A program made the position numbers and the translations under genes. The notes under the pieces are model-generated. The model ran no database searches and was not told where the DNA came from. It saw nothing but the letters and a program-made list of their open reading frames with translations. This document shows positions 12,041-22,957 of a stretch of 64,000 bases of DNA, piece after piece. Source of the stretch: Loripinus fragilis (lineage: Eukaryota > Mollusca > Bivalvia > Lucinida > Lucinidae); assembly GCA_964019695.1 (NCBI GenBank), contig OZ026530.1, positions 29,990,690 to 30,054,689 on the forward strand, given 5' to 3'. Position 1 is the first letter of the stretch; each line of letters begins with the position of its first letter.

Positions 12041-12411
12041 CAATATTGGGATCAAACGTGATTTTCTATGCATTACCACCTGCTATAACACCAGGGTGGT
12101 GTTGAAACCCAAACCATAAAGGCGAGGGTTATGACTACCCCTGAGGGGTCTGCAGATATTAGTGTATCAGAAAACCATTATTGCATAATATAAGGGCATT
12201 TTCTCGCTTGAAAACTTGCAACAACATTTTGGAAATAGAACATTTTTCAAGATCAAAGACTTGCGTCATCCTGACGACACTTCTATACGCGTTACTGCTG
12301 ATGATGTCAATTTTGTAACGAATGCAGAATACGTATACTGTAAAGTAAAGATAAAACGAAAAGAATAAAAGCAACAACAAAATGCTATGAATCAACAGCA
12401 TGTGAATTGCC

Positions 12412-12413
<2 letters not shown>

Positions 12414-12460
<47 letters not shown>
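12414..12460. repeat. (CT)n microsatellite
   Basis: An uninterrupted CT tract of 47 bp, followed by short CA and CG stretches to about 12503. Confidence 0.95.
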
Positions 12461-12463
<3 letters not shown>

Positions 12464-12649
12464 CACTCACCCTCATTTTGGCACACACACACAAGCGCGC
12501 GCGAACGCACTTATAAAGGTCTTAAGGGGTCCTAGAACGTGCTAAATGAGGAGTAGACAATTTAATAGGTTTTTCGCAAACGGACCTAAAGTAAACAAGA
12601 TCAACTCAAATAATACACAGTCTACGCACACGGACCTAAATTCAACAAT

Positions 12650-13080
12650 GAAGCAGGTATGGCATTCCATGCCTGTTTTTATTTCAGAGGTAAAAACAGA
12701 AAATAGCACAAAAAAGAAAAACGAGCATGGTGACATATGCTTTTTAATTAATTATACGTTTCTATGCAAAAATTCCTTCAAAATAATAAGTTTTTTGTTT
12801 CTATAGTTACATTGTGTGACATTTTTCATTCAAGATTTAAACGATTATTTTGCCTTAATGTTTTTTTTAACAAAATAGATTTTAGCTTAAAAATAAGCTA
12901 TGTGCTTTTTTATCGCTGTTTGTTTTTGTGTTCTTTTATTAGCTAATAGCATGTAGCGTATTCCCAGAAAATAATATGGCATTTCTCACTTTCATTTTTT
13001 TTGAAATATGAGAAATTAATATTTTGAAAAACTCATATTTTACGATTTTTTAAGTTTAATAACTTTTTAAAAAACCCGGT
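12650..13080 (+). mobile_element. Segment related to the right part of the 39.4-43.2 kb element
   Basis: Blocks such as aaaaacgagcatggtgacat, ttgtttctatagttacatt and taactttttaaaaa occur in the same order at 42750-43100. The copy is interrupted at 13080 by the 238-bp MITE and resumes briefly after it. Confidence 0.55.
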
Positions 13081-13081
13081 A

Positions 13082-13319
13082 ATGCCCAGGTCACACATTC
13101 ACGGATTGGACGCAGGAATAGCCACGGATACGACGCTGCATCATCCGTGGTAATCCGTATTAGTCCGTATATTTCCGTATTGTATCCGTAATAATACGTA
13201 GTAGTACTTGCATTGTGCATTCGTATCGGACTACGGAAATTGTCATTTCCGTGGTCATCCGTGGAATTTGATCCGTAGTGGAACCGGCGAGGTGATCCGT
13301 GAATGTGTGACCTGGGCAT
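13082..13319. mobile_element. 238-bp palindromic MITE
   Basis: Perfect terminal repeats atgcccaggtcacacattca are mirrored at the right end, each flanked by TA (13080-13081 and 13320-13321). The interior is a run of imperfect (a)tccgta repeats. A second copy starts at about 13.79 kb from... the right window edge, at 63795. Mobilised by a Tc1/mariner-type transposase is a reasonable guess from the TA duplication. Confidence 0.75.
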
Positions 13320-13403
13320 TAGGTCCTGTTATTTTTGCCAAATAACGTCTTGAGCCAAATGCCAACTGCCACGTGCATCTTCGCGCCTCTGAAAGAGGCC
13401 GTC

Positions 13404-13560
13404 ACAAATGAGCCGCGACATGAGATTTCAAACAATGTGCTATGTGCAACCAGCAAAGACTCAGATCAGCCGGCGCATACACACAGTCTGATCAGAGCCT
13501 TTGCTATAGTCGCTCCGTGCAGAGCAAACAAACAGATTTATTAACATTTATTATTGCATA
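13404..13560. mobile_element. Partial MITE of the 36540 family
   Basis: It begins gagccgcgacatgagattt like the complete copy at 36540-36782, then continues with ctcagatcagccggcgcat and cagtctgatcagagcctttg. The right terminus is absent. Confidence 0.5.
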
Positions 13561-15137
13561 AATTGCCGTGCGCACGCTATTAACAGCCAAGTATAAATCA
13601 GACAACTCACGTGCTGTTGATGATTTTTATATATACTCACTCTAGGCCGTCACAAAAATTGACGTCATCAACGGTAACGTACTAAGAAATGAACGTAATT
13701 TAGTGACGTTAAGATGACGTAAGTCTTTGCTCTGGAACAGGTGTTTTAAAAACTTACGTATCCTTTATGCTTTTGCGCGCCATTATAGTAATACAAAAAT
13801 GAACTTTTCGAAGTGTTTTCCATAGTTTACAAGTGACAACATGACTTCATGCAATAATAACGACCAAAAATGGTTTTCTGATACACTAACATCTGCTAGA
13901 CCCCTCGGGTGTTCGTTAAAACCCTCGCCTTTCAGGCTCGGGTTTCAACATCACCCTCTTGGTCCAGCAGATGTTAATGCATAGAAAAACATGTTTGATC
14001 CCTATATTATTAGTGTAGCCTAATCTACTGAGCATCTTCAAGTCAAAATTTTAAAAGAAATTTAACCTGAAATAGTCATTTTATTTACATTATAAGGTCA
14101 GGACAAATATTCGCAGACGATTGTTAAGGATATTCACTACAGTTCTCTGCTTATCTGCTTTGCACAAGAAAGTTCAGAGGATGGCAGCCCACTGGATCTG
14201 CGGAAGATGTAGTCCAAGAGCCCGTAATAGGTTTAATCAAGTGGTTGAGGCCAGAAGGTTTGAAGGTATGTTCTTATGTAGAAAAGTGTGCTCAATTCAA
14301 AAATAAACATCTTAAAAAAATCGGCTGGTACACAAAAATGCTATGCGCAACGGAATACCCGGGGGGTAGGCAATTTCTCAAATTAGCACTGAAATAGGGT
14401 ACCCTATACCACATAATCTTATTTCACCTACCTTGCATCCCAAGAAAAATTTTGTATTGGTGCCAAATTGTTTCTTGGGACCCCATGAATGAGAAAACAA
14501 TGTTTCTGAAAATTAAACACATTTAGGCATTGCGAAATTGCATGGTTACCATGTCAACCCTTAATGCAATTCTTACGGGTAGGTGTGTACATACAAATTC
14601 AATCATATCTTAGCTGATACTTGTCATATACTACTAATCGTGGTACCAAATTAAAAGTTAGATATATGCCTTTAATGACCTGAGATGCAAATTACCTAAT
14701 ATGCATATTCATGAATATTCATGAAAACCTTCAAAAATAAGGGGAAAATCGTAAAAAAAACACCATAAATAACTGATTTCAGCCCAAACCATCACCAAAC
14801 CACCTTTGTTGCATGTTTTTATATCATCAGTGATATAATTTGACAAATTCTTTCATCTCATGGTCCTATATGGAAATTATCACATTTGCATATTCATGAA
14901 TATTAATGAAAACCTAATAAATGAGGACAAAACCATTGTATAAACTAGAACCCCAAGGGGTAATTAGACCTAGATCTACTTTGAACTCCTAGGAGCATTT
15001 CTTATTCATGTCAAATGGTTCAATGAGGTCACTTAAAGGCAAAACATTATGTTCCTCAATAATAAAGTTATTTGTTAATGTGAAATTGCATTGTTTCCAT
15101 GGCAACCCATTATTTGATTTTAAAATACTGGGAGCGT

Positions 15138-15960
15138 ACATACAAAAATATTCATATCTCAACAGCAAAACATCCTAGAACAGTAAAGCTGATATCAAAT
15201 TAATCTGCAGATATAGCACTTTAATGTGATGTTTGGATATGCAAATTATTTATTTTGAATATTTATGAATGTTCATGAAAACATTAGAAATGAATAAAAA
15301 AAGTGCAGAAAAATCAAGGGGCAATACTTACAAAATTACTAGTATTTCACTTGATCATTGCCCTAGAGTACCAAACATGATATCACAGTAATGCTAAAAT
15401 ATAGTGATAGTACTTTACAGGCAGATAGGAAAAGAATCTAATTTGTATAATCATGAATTTTGAATGAAAATATAAGAAAAGAATAAAAAATCATGGGAAA
15501 ATTAAGAATGATAAACTTACAATTTTGCTCATATCTCACTTAATAAATGCCCTAGAGTACAAAGCTTATTACCAAAGTAATGCTAAGACAAAACACTCTT
15601 ATCTTTTGGACACATATGAAAACAAATTTATATGAATACTAATAAATCTTTACGAAATCATTATGAATTAGTGAAAAATTGCAGAAAAAACAAGCCCATA
15701 TACTTACAAAAGTTATTCATATCTAAGTTTATAGTTGCCCTAGAGTACTAAATTTGATATCAGAGTAAAACTATGACATAGCGCCTTTACCTTATGGGCA
15801 GATATGGAAAGAATCTAATTTGTATATCCATATATTTTAATGAAAACATTTTAAAAGAATGAAAAAATCACAGAAAAGTCATGGGTGCATACTTACAAAA
15901 GTGATCATATCTCAGTTGGTATTAGTTTTAGGCTTCTAAATTTGGTATAGAATCAAAGCC
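15138..15960. repeat. ~188-bp tandem array in the left foldback arm
   Basis: Unit starts at 15138, 15326, 15515, 15702 and 15891 give periods of 188, 189, 187 and 189 bp. Each unit contains tgccctagagtac, except where diverged, and an AT-rich half with aaaagaat(g/a)aaaaa. Units differ by point changes, so the array is old. Confidence 0.75.
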
Positions 15961-16099
15961 AAGATGCTAGTTTTTATATGAGACTAATTGTGCTACTCTA
16001 AAGCAATCAGCCGAAAAGAAATGAGCAATTTTGTATGTACATGCCTTTCAGTTTGCCATAATTTTTCATTCGTTTCTAAAGTTTTTATTATAATTTATG

Positions 16100-17290
16100 A
16101 ATATTCAGAATAGATTTTCTAAATAACAACCCATAAGGTAAGTGTACTATGTCTTAGCATTACTTTGATATTAAATTTTGTACTCTAGGGCAATTATCAA
16201 GTGAGATAGGACTGATTTTGTGTGTATTACCCCTTGATTTTACGCGATTTTTTCATTTATTTCTAATGTTTTCACTAAAATTCAGGAATAATCAAATTAG
16301 ATTTCTTTTGTAACCACCCATAAGGTAAGATTACTTTATATTAGCATTTATTTGATATCAAGTTTGGTACTAAAGAGCAATTATCAAGTACGATATGAGT
16401 AATTTTGTAAGTATTACTTCTTGGTTTTTCAGCAACTTTTTATTTATTTCTAATGTCTTCATTAGAGTTAATGAATATTCAAATTAGATTTTTTTTGTTA
16501 CTGCCAATAAGGTATTAGTACTATGTCTTAGCATTACTTTGATATCAAGTTTGGTACTCTAGGGCAATTATCAAGTCATGTATTTCTAATGTTTTCATTA
16601 ACATTCATGAATATTCAAAGGAGATAATATGCATATCTGACAGTCCTGTAAACGTGCTTTGTCTGCAAAATAAGTTGATACTAGATTTAATGTTCTAGGA
16701 TGAGATGCTGCTGAGATATACATATTTTTGAAGCTACACTCCCAGTCTTTAAAATCGCATAATGGGTTGCCATGGAAACCATGCCATTTCAAATAACCAA
16801 ATGCGTGTATTATTGAAGAATATAGAGTTTTTACTTTAAGTTGCCTCATTGAACCATTTGAAATCAATAAGCTATGCTCCCAGGAATTAAATGTACGTCT
16901 AATTACCCCTTTGGGTTCTAGTTTATGCAATGGTTTTGTCCTCATTTATTAAGTTTTCATTAATATTCATGAATATGCAAATGTGATAATTTCCATATAG
17001 GACCATAAGATGAAAGTATTTGTCAAATTGTATCTCTGATGATATAAAAACATGCAACAAAGGTTGTTAGATGATGGTTTGAGGCTGAATCAGTTATTTA
17101 TGGTTTTTTTTTTACGATTTTCCCCTTATTTTTGAGGGTTTTAATGAATATTCATGAATATGCAAATTAGGTAATTTGTATCTCAGGTCATGTGATTAAA
17201 GGCATATATCTGACCTTTAATTTGGTACCAAGATTAGTAGTATATGACAAGTATCAGCTAAGATATGATTGAATTTGTATGTACACACCT
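16100..17290. repeat. Mirror tandem array in the right foldback arm
   Basis: The same units appear inverted: gtactctagggcaattatca recurs near 16184 and 16553 with a variant at 16368. It is followed by gataagt/agtgagat-type sequence and a T-rich half. Confidence 0.7.
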
Positions 17291-17503
17291 ACCCGTAAGA
17301 ATTGCATTAAGGGTTGCCATGGTAACCATGCAATTTTGCAATGCCTAAATGTGTTTATTTTTCGGAAACATTGTTTTCTCATTCATGGGGTCCCAAGAAA
17401 CAATTTGGCACCAATGCAAAACTTTTCTTGGGATGCAAGTAGGTGAAATTAGATTATGTGGTATAGGGTACCCCATTTCAGTGCTAATTTGAGAAATTGC
17501 CTA

Positions 17504-17525
17504 CCCCCCCCCCCCCCCCCCCCCC
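17504..17525. repeat. Poly-C run
   Basis: A run of 22 C in the right arm; the left arm has only a short cccgggggg at the equivalent place (14359). Confidence 0.9.
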
Positions 17526-17741
17526 ACGGCTATTCCGTTGCGCATAGCATTTTTGTGTACCAGACGATTTTTTTAAGAGTTTGATTTTTGAATTCAGCAC
17601 ACTTTTCTACATAAGAAAATACCTTCAAACCTTTTGGCCTCAACGACTTGATTAAACCTATTGCGGGCTCTTGGACTAATGGCGAAACACAAGTTTTCAG
17701 GTCCTCACCAACTGGTGTCAGCAATATATTTGGCGAGCATA

Positions 17742-17880
17742 GGGAGCATAGTAGCTCAGTGGTATAGTGCTTGTTTCGAGACCGAAGGGCTGCAGATTCG
17801 AGCCTCACCGGCGTCACTGTGTTGTGTGATTGAGCAAGTCACATAATCCCTAGCTTAGTTCTGATTCAACACAGGAATAT
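17742..17880 (+). repeat. tRNA-derived SINE with Deu-like domain
   Basis: An A-box-like tagctcagtggtatagtgct and a B-box-like agattcgagcctcac are followed by gtgattgagcaagtcacata, a diverged Deu-type core. It lies just outside the foldback element. Confidence 0.65.
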
Positions 17881-18262
17881 AGTCCCTATATTACTGAAAA
17901 ATTGTTGATGGGGCGTAAAGAATCAAATCAAACAACATTTGGTGAGTGTGTCTAGAGCCTTTGATATCGGCACACGTTTATTTGTAAAACATAAGTCCAC
18001 CAGTCCGATTACTCTTTCGAATTCCGTTTGAGTCATCATAAATTGGTAGACCCTAATAGAGCACTATATTATCAGGCTTCTCAACTTGCGATATTTCAGA
18101 TTTAAACAGCTAGCCATAAAAAAGTCTCATCAGTGCTATCCTTTGCATGTTTTCAATGTGTAGAGAATAACTCATGCATTGATGAGCGTCTCTGACATAA
18201 GAAACAACGTTAAGTTATCCAGTATGCAAAGATATGTTGATCAAAGAAACATTTTCTAATAT
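17881..18262. other. No gene seen
   Basis: Unassigned AT-rich sequence. Confidence 0.5.
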
Positions 18263-19000
18263 ATAGTCAGACATAAGTTAAGCATCACCCAAACATTATT
18301 TCAGAGACGTTTTCCATGTACAAATTTCTTCAGAAGAACAACCAGTTTGTAATATTTTGTTACCTTAGTCTTCCTTTGGAATGTCGAACATATCAGAATG
18401 CCATTTAGTCATTTTGCTGAAATTATACGATGTCCTGAATACACTTACCCCTATTTTTTGGGTGTACCCTTAAAAGTGTCACAGCTTAACCCAAATTGCT
18501 TACTTTGAATTCAAATAAACGCAGAAATAATCTAGACATATTTTTCAAACTAGTGCCAAACTGATTCTGTCGAACTCAATGTTTCATGTCAGTTATAGAG
18601 GATCATAGAGATAGTTAATCGCGTATATATAACTTTTGCATTATCACTATATAACATGCCATTCTTTACACATCCATAACTTTTATTCGTTTTGAGATAT
18701 GAATCTGAAATTTCCAGACAAAATTTGTCATAGATATTGTTACAATATGACTCTAACACTTAACATGTCTAAGCGTTTTGAAAATACCATAATGTGTTAG
18801 AGAATAGGGACATTTTAGGGGTTAGTGTGCATTTACCACGCCTGGTTGTTTACCTTTGTGATACTCGAATCAAAATATGCTGTAAATTTACACCACTGTA
18901 TCTATTTTCATAAATAAAACAAGAAATTATTCATGACTTAAAAGCTTCCTTCGTTTTCTAGGAAACTATTGAGGGGATGCTTAACTTATATCTGACTGTC
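18263..19000. mobile_element. Inverted-repeat element, Tc1/mariner-like ends
   Basis: The left end agtcagacataagttaagca (from about 18265) is mirrored by tgcttaacttatatctgact (to about 18997), with about 26 bp of inverted repeat. The 740-bp interior has no transposase. CAGT-type tips are usual for Tc1/mariner relatives, but the target duplication is not clear. Confidence 0.6.
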
Positions 19001-19164
19001 TATAATAAATTGATAGATTTGAACTCTTAAATCTTAGACCATAATGATGCTGGTTATTTGGTACTGAGGTTGTTGTCAATAGGTCGACTGAAAAATAGAC
19101 AAACCATAATTGGGAATAAACACATAAACATTAAAACTATACAGCCTCCCGAAACGAATGAAAC

Positions 19165-19498
19165 ATTATTTCGGCTGGGGTTCGAGTTTGTAGAGGCCGA
19201 GTTGGTAGGTCTATTTTTAGAGGCTGAGTTTGCTAGGGACATAGTTTGTAAGGGGTCGAGTTTGGCTGGACCCACCGTAGCTCAACATGAGGGTTCTTTA
19301 AGCTCTGAGGCAGCCTCTAACTATCTGTGAGTCATGAACGCTTTTTTTTGTTTCATCATATTGTGTTAATTTGATTCGATTGTTTCTCAGTGATGATACA
19401 CCGTATAAATTTGGAGGCCTCTATGCGAGCTAAACAACTTTGCCTTTTAACAATAAAAGAATCTGGGGCTAGGATTTTGTACCAGTAAATGAATTTAA
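19165..19498 (+). mobile_element. Penelope-like family B, 3' region (left part, split)
   Basis: From ctggacccaccgtagctcaa (19266) to the tttaa at 19494-19498 this matches 61390-61613, downstream of the plus-strand RT fragment. Shared blocks include atctgtgagtcatgaa, gtgttaatttgatt, atgcgagct and gtaccagtaaa. The matching continuation reappears at 21216, so the element is interrupted by the opposite-strand insertion 19501-21215. Confidence 0.65.
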
Positions 19499-19500
19499 AG

Positions 19501-20031
19501 TAAGTAAAGGTGCAAAGATCAGGAATCGATACAATCAAGTACCACACCTGACTCAGGATACCAATGGGAAAGTGACAAACTCACAGTAGACACCACAAAC
19601 GAGAGCCAAGAGGTCAGCCCCTTCCCAGCAGGTGACCACAAAGAACATATAAACAGATATGCACAAAAACATAGCAAACACAAGACAGAACAAAAACATA
19701 AAAATCCACAAAAGAAGTACCGCCTTGGAACGGTCAGTAAAATATTTTACTGGAGGGCTTAAATCGGTTTAACGGCGCCAACCTCACCCTTAATTCAGAT
19801 GTGGATCAAGACACATAGATATTTGGTTTGCATGAAAGACCCCTAACTTATCAATGCATCATCTCCTAAAATATATAAATCAAGATATAACAAGGAGATA
19901 AAGCAAGGATAAGGACTCAACAGTAAATTAAACTGAATACCGGAGCAAAAGAAATCCAACAGGTAAACTCCGGTGGGCCCGACAAACAGCCAAAGCATCA
20001 GGCCCCTACCATCTCATCAATAGATAAGTTT
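19501..20031 (-). mobile_element. 3' untranslated tail of Penelope-like family A
   Basis: Reading leftwards from the RT stop, this tail runs through ggttggcgccgttaaaccg, the palindromic agtaaaatattttact, gttccaaggcggtac, cacctgctgggaagggg and gtggtacttgattgtatcga, and closes with gatctttgcacc and tactt. Partial copies occur at 22560, 23915, 25930, 29745, 32192 and 36050. Confidence 0.7.
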
Positions 20032-21208
20032 TTAAGTCAGAACCATCAAAGAGTCTGAAGTCCGACCAAGCGGCGTGCAATGAAAGAGGAAAGCAAAGTT
20101 GCCAACCGTGCTTGGGTTGACTACCAAGCACGCAGTCTGTTGCAATACATTAATGTTATAGCCAATCTTTTTATAATGGGAAATTATTTTAATGAACTGC
20201 GCTGAAAAATTATAAGAGCCAACAATCTTCTTCAATTTATACACCAAGTCACCATAGAAATCTAGTTCCGAAAGTCCTTGGCGCAAGAGAGATTTAGGTC
20301 CAACTTGGAATTTCGAAATCAAATCATAGTATCGTCCATAAAATTTTGAAAATGTTTTGCAAAGTTTATAATACCGATAGCCTTGTTTAAGAAGTTTCTG
20401 AGTTAACAATTTATTGCGAGTGTTGAAGTCAGCAACATAGCTAGATGCTCTAGCAAAACGAATGAGTTGAGAGATATAGACTCCATAGGATGTAGAACGA
20501 GGAACATCACCATCTAAAATGGGAAATTGACAATTTCAAAATCAAAGTCGTCACGTTTATCATAAATTTTGGTAGAAACAATATCATTAGAAATTGACAA
20601 ATACAAGTCTAAAAATGCGGCTTCGGTATCAGAGGCATTGGCTTTATTCAGTTGGAGCTCTGAAGGGTATATTTGACTAACCATATTGTCAAAATAAACA
20701 TTATTAATATTTAAAATATCGTCCAAATATCTAGAAGTAGTGTTAAACGCATCAATAACATCAGCCTGATCATCATCAGAAAGAGACATCATAAAGTCCC
20801 TCTCATAACAAATCAGGAATAAATTTGCAACCAGGGGAGCACAATTAGTGCCCATAGGAATCCCAACTACTTGTCTATAGAGCTTAGTGCCAAATCGAAT
20901 ACAAATGTTGTCCAACAAAAAGGTCAGCGCTTCACATACATTTTGACACGACCATGCATGATATTTTTTAGGCTTTTCTGAAGTAAAAAATGCATTTCTG
21001 TCATTACATGCAAAGTAAGGAGAGCCTTCTCTCTGGAAGGTTCTTTCAATAAGATCGATAAATTTATCTTTAATTAAATTATGAGGTAAAGTAGTGTAAA
21101 GAGTAGAAAAAACATAAGTAGACAAACTGGTCGCATTGAAATCTCTAGCTTTAAGTTTATCTAAAATTTCACCTGAATTTTTAATAGACCAAATTAGGTT
21201 TTTACCGG
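20032..21208 (-). pseudogene. Penelope-like reverse transcriptase, 5'-truncated and frameshifted
   Basis: The minus strand encodes the C-terminal half of an RT. In order: an upstream helix region (from 21208), FSTLYTTLPHNLIKDKF (motif A region), GIPMGTNCAPLVANLF (motif B), RYLDDILNINN (motif C, catalytic YLDD), a thumb-like region and a C-terminus ending at the stop 20032-20034. The style (LYT, G-x-MGT, YLDD) fits Penelope-like RTs. The frame breaks near 20514-20520, where one T appears to be missing and an early stop results; the rest is readable in the adjacent frame. In motif A the residue four before Leu is Val where these RTs have the catalytic Asp. Everything N-terminal is missing: the coding part stops at the junction near 21210. 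The copy is therefore dead in three ways. No GIY-YIG domain follows it. Confidence 0.75.
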
Positions 21209-21215
21209 ATCTCTC

Positions 21216-21560
21216 TTAAGCCCCCCTGCCTCCCCGGTGGCTTGGGCTGCTGTCAGTTCTGGGGGGGGGGGGGGTTCTATTTTTGTTGATCTGTTGCTTA
21301 GTGTGCTTCCCATTGGTTGTGGGTGTTTTGTGTTTGTCTTTGTTTTGTTGTGCATTACTCTGTGTCATTTTTAGTTGTACAAGCTTGAAGAGGAAGAGAG
21401 AGTTGGTTGCTTTGCTTTTATTGTCTTACGGGCTTGTTTCTGTATATGTTCTGTGACTCTTCCTCACGGTGCTGAGGGCTGGTAGGTGGTGTGTGATTGT
21501 GGTATTTCCTGATTATACTCACTTTTTTGCAGAGGTGGAGATGTTTTGGAATCCTGTGTT
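21216..21560 (+). mobile_element. Penelope-like family B, 3' region (right part, split)
   Basis: It starts ttaagcccccctgcctcccc, matches 61612-61915, and ends tgtgattgtggtatttcctg then attatactcactttttt. Together with 19165-19498 it forms one 3' region interrupted by 1.7 kb. A 14-G run lies at 21261-21274. Confidence 0.65.
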
Positions 21561-22339
21561 AAATTATTTATCTGGATTTCGGTCTTTTTTTCGAACTTCT
21601 GTTGGGCGTATTGTGAAACTCCTTTTTGTGTTGCGGCTTGAACGGGTGCGCCGAACAACGGCGGGAATACACAACGTGATTTTTACGCTATTGCTAGGGA
21701 GTTCTACACGTAACTATGACGTCACTGCACGCCACTCCAAATAGCAACAAAACGTTTTCCACCCAAACGTCAGAAAAGTTCAGAAAACACTTTCTTTCTG
21801 TTAGTTTAATACTCGGAAACAATTGTAAGGCAATGAAAATAGTTTGGATAAATTTGAAAACAGAGTAAGCATTTGAAATCAATCTCAAAACCAACGAGAA
21901 GAGATTAATGGCTGAACGCTGGGTTTCCGGTTTGATTTTATTTTGATATTTTTCTCTCTTTTTTGATTCGCGGTGTCATTAAATTTCGGCTTTCCCACAT
22001 TTGTCTTCACGTTGCATTTGATGTAGTAAGAAATTTATTATAAACAATTTCAACAAGAAATTAACGAATTACAAAACACCCTTGAAACATCGAGAACTTG
22101 CTTACGGATGTTGACATTTGTGACATGGTTTCCGGCTTAATATTGGGATGAGAAAATTCTGCTTTGGTGCTGGACAAAGTAAAGTTCCAGAGCGCCATTT
22201 TTCGGACAGGCTTTTCTAGTTCGTTAGTCTACTGGTAAAGAACATTGTTAATTTGTACATGTGTTATCTATAGGCGTGCTTCGCACGCGGGACCTTTGCC
22301 CCCTCCCCCCCCCCTTTGCTTTGCACGTATGAGTGTTAT
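21561..22339. other. No gene seen
   Basis: Short ORFs only. A C-rich run occurs near 22301-22314. Confidence 0.5.
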
Positions 22340-22435
22340 GCTACTGAATGAACATCATTTGGAGTTTCTAAGCTTAAAAAGGAGGCTGCACAGGCTCGTC
22401 TGAGTCTACACTTGTCAAAATGCCATATTGTCGCT
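22340..22435. mobile_element. Fragment of the 36540-36782 MITE
   Basis: The block gaggctgcacaggctcgtct plus agtctacacttgtcaaaatg matches, in reverse complement, the corresponding part of that MITE near 36567-36625. Confidence 0.55.
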
Positions 22436-22559
22436 ACTCAAATTACTAATCCTCATGGTAGCCTATACAATAGGAACTTTAGTTCAAGGGTCCTGGCACC
22501 TTTAAAATAGCTTGCAGGATTCCCTTATTTACTTATATCCAGAACTTTTAAGCTAGTGA

Positions 22560-22760
22560 TTCTAGTTTTCCCTCCAGTGATTTTCTTACCGACCATTCCA
22601 AGGTGGTACATCTTTTTTGTGGTCGTCTTCGACATATTACCTTGTATGTGTTTTGCGAAGACCAGGTATATGATTGGGGTAGGTAGGTGTGGTAGTTGAT
22701 TGTATCGATTCCTGATCTTTGCACACTTACTTACTTTGCAGCCTTGTGGTCACCTGTTTG
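22560..22760 (+). mobile_element. Penelope-like family A tail, diverged copy
   Basis: It contains cttaccgaccattccaaggt and later gtggtagttgattgtatcga followed by gatctttgcac and ttacttactt. The part between has been replaced by sequence that includes one arm (22651-22684) of a perfect 34-bp inverted repeat, whose partner is at 22924-22957. Confidence 0.6.
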
Positions 22761-22957
22761 GAAAGGGGCTAAGGCCGTCATCGCCGGTCCGGCAGATCCA
22801 GCGTTTGCTGGACCCACTGTTTTAGCCGAGTATGCTTTCCGCTGTGTCCCTTTTTCTCGGGGGTGGGTGGGGGGCTAACTATAGGGTAATTTTGGTATTG
22901 GTGTGCGGGCCAGTTTTTTTGAAACCTACCCCAATCATATACCTGGTCTTCGCAAAA
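22651..22957. repeat. Perfect 34-bp inverted repeat around a tail fragment
   Basis: Arms at 22651-22684 and 22924-22957 are exact reverse complements, beginning ttttgcgaagaccaggtata. They enclose 239 bp that include the family A terminus and cctggacccac-like sequence of family B. Confidence 0.85.

Larger units (their letters stand above)
12041..14005. repeat. ~2 kb inverted-repeat element with ~290-365-bp arms
   Basis: The left arm (12041-12330) is mirrored at 13640-14005. Shared blocks include gggatcaaac, ttttctatgcatta, gaaacccaaacc/gggtttcaac, ggcgaggg, ctgatacacta and gacgtcaatttt. The interior holds a CT microsatellite, sequence shared with 42.65-43.13 kb and a 238-bp MITE, so the element is composite. 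No coding frame is supported. Confidence 0.55.
14207..17675. mobile_element. 3.5-kb foldback-type element with arms of ~188-bp tandem repeats
   Basis: The sequence from agtccaagagcccg (about 14207) inward is mirrored by the sequence ending at about 17675. The match runs through tgcgcaacggaatac, the poly-G/poly-C site, aatttctcaaattagcactg, cccaagaaa and gtacatacaaattcaatcat. The arms reach almost to a centre near 15.95-16.0 kb. Inside each arm a unit of about 188 bp repeats in tandem: acttacaaa-type unit starts lie at 15326, 15515, 15702 and 15891, and more divergent ones at 14589 and 15138. Many units carry attcatgaatattcatgaa, and several have atgcaaat-type sequences. No ORF of note occurs. 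Long arms built from tandem repeats are the hallmark of Foldback elements. The flanks share only atg, too short to call a target duplication. Confidence 0.7.
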
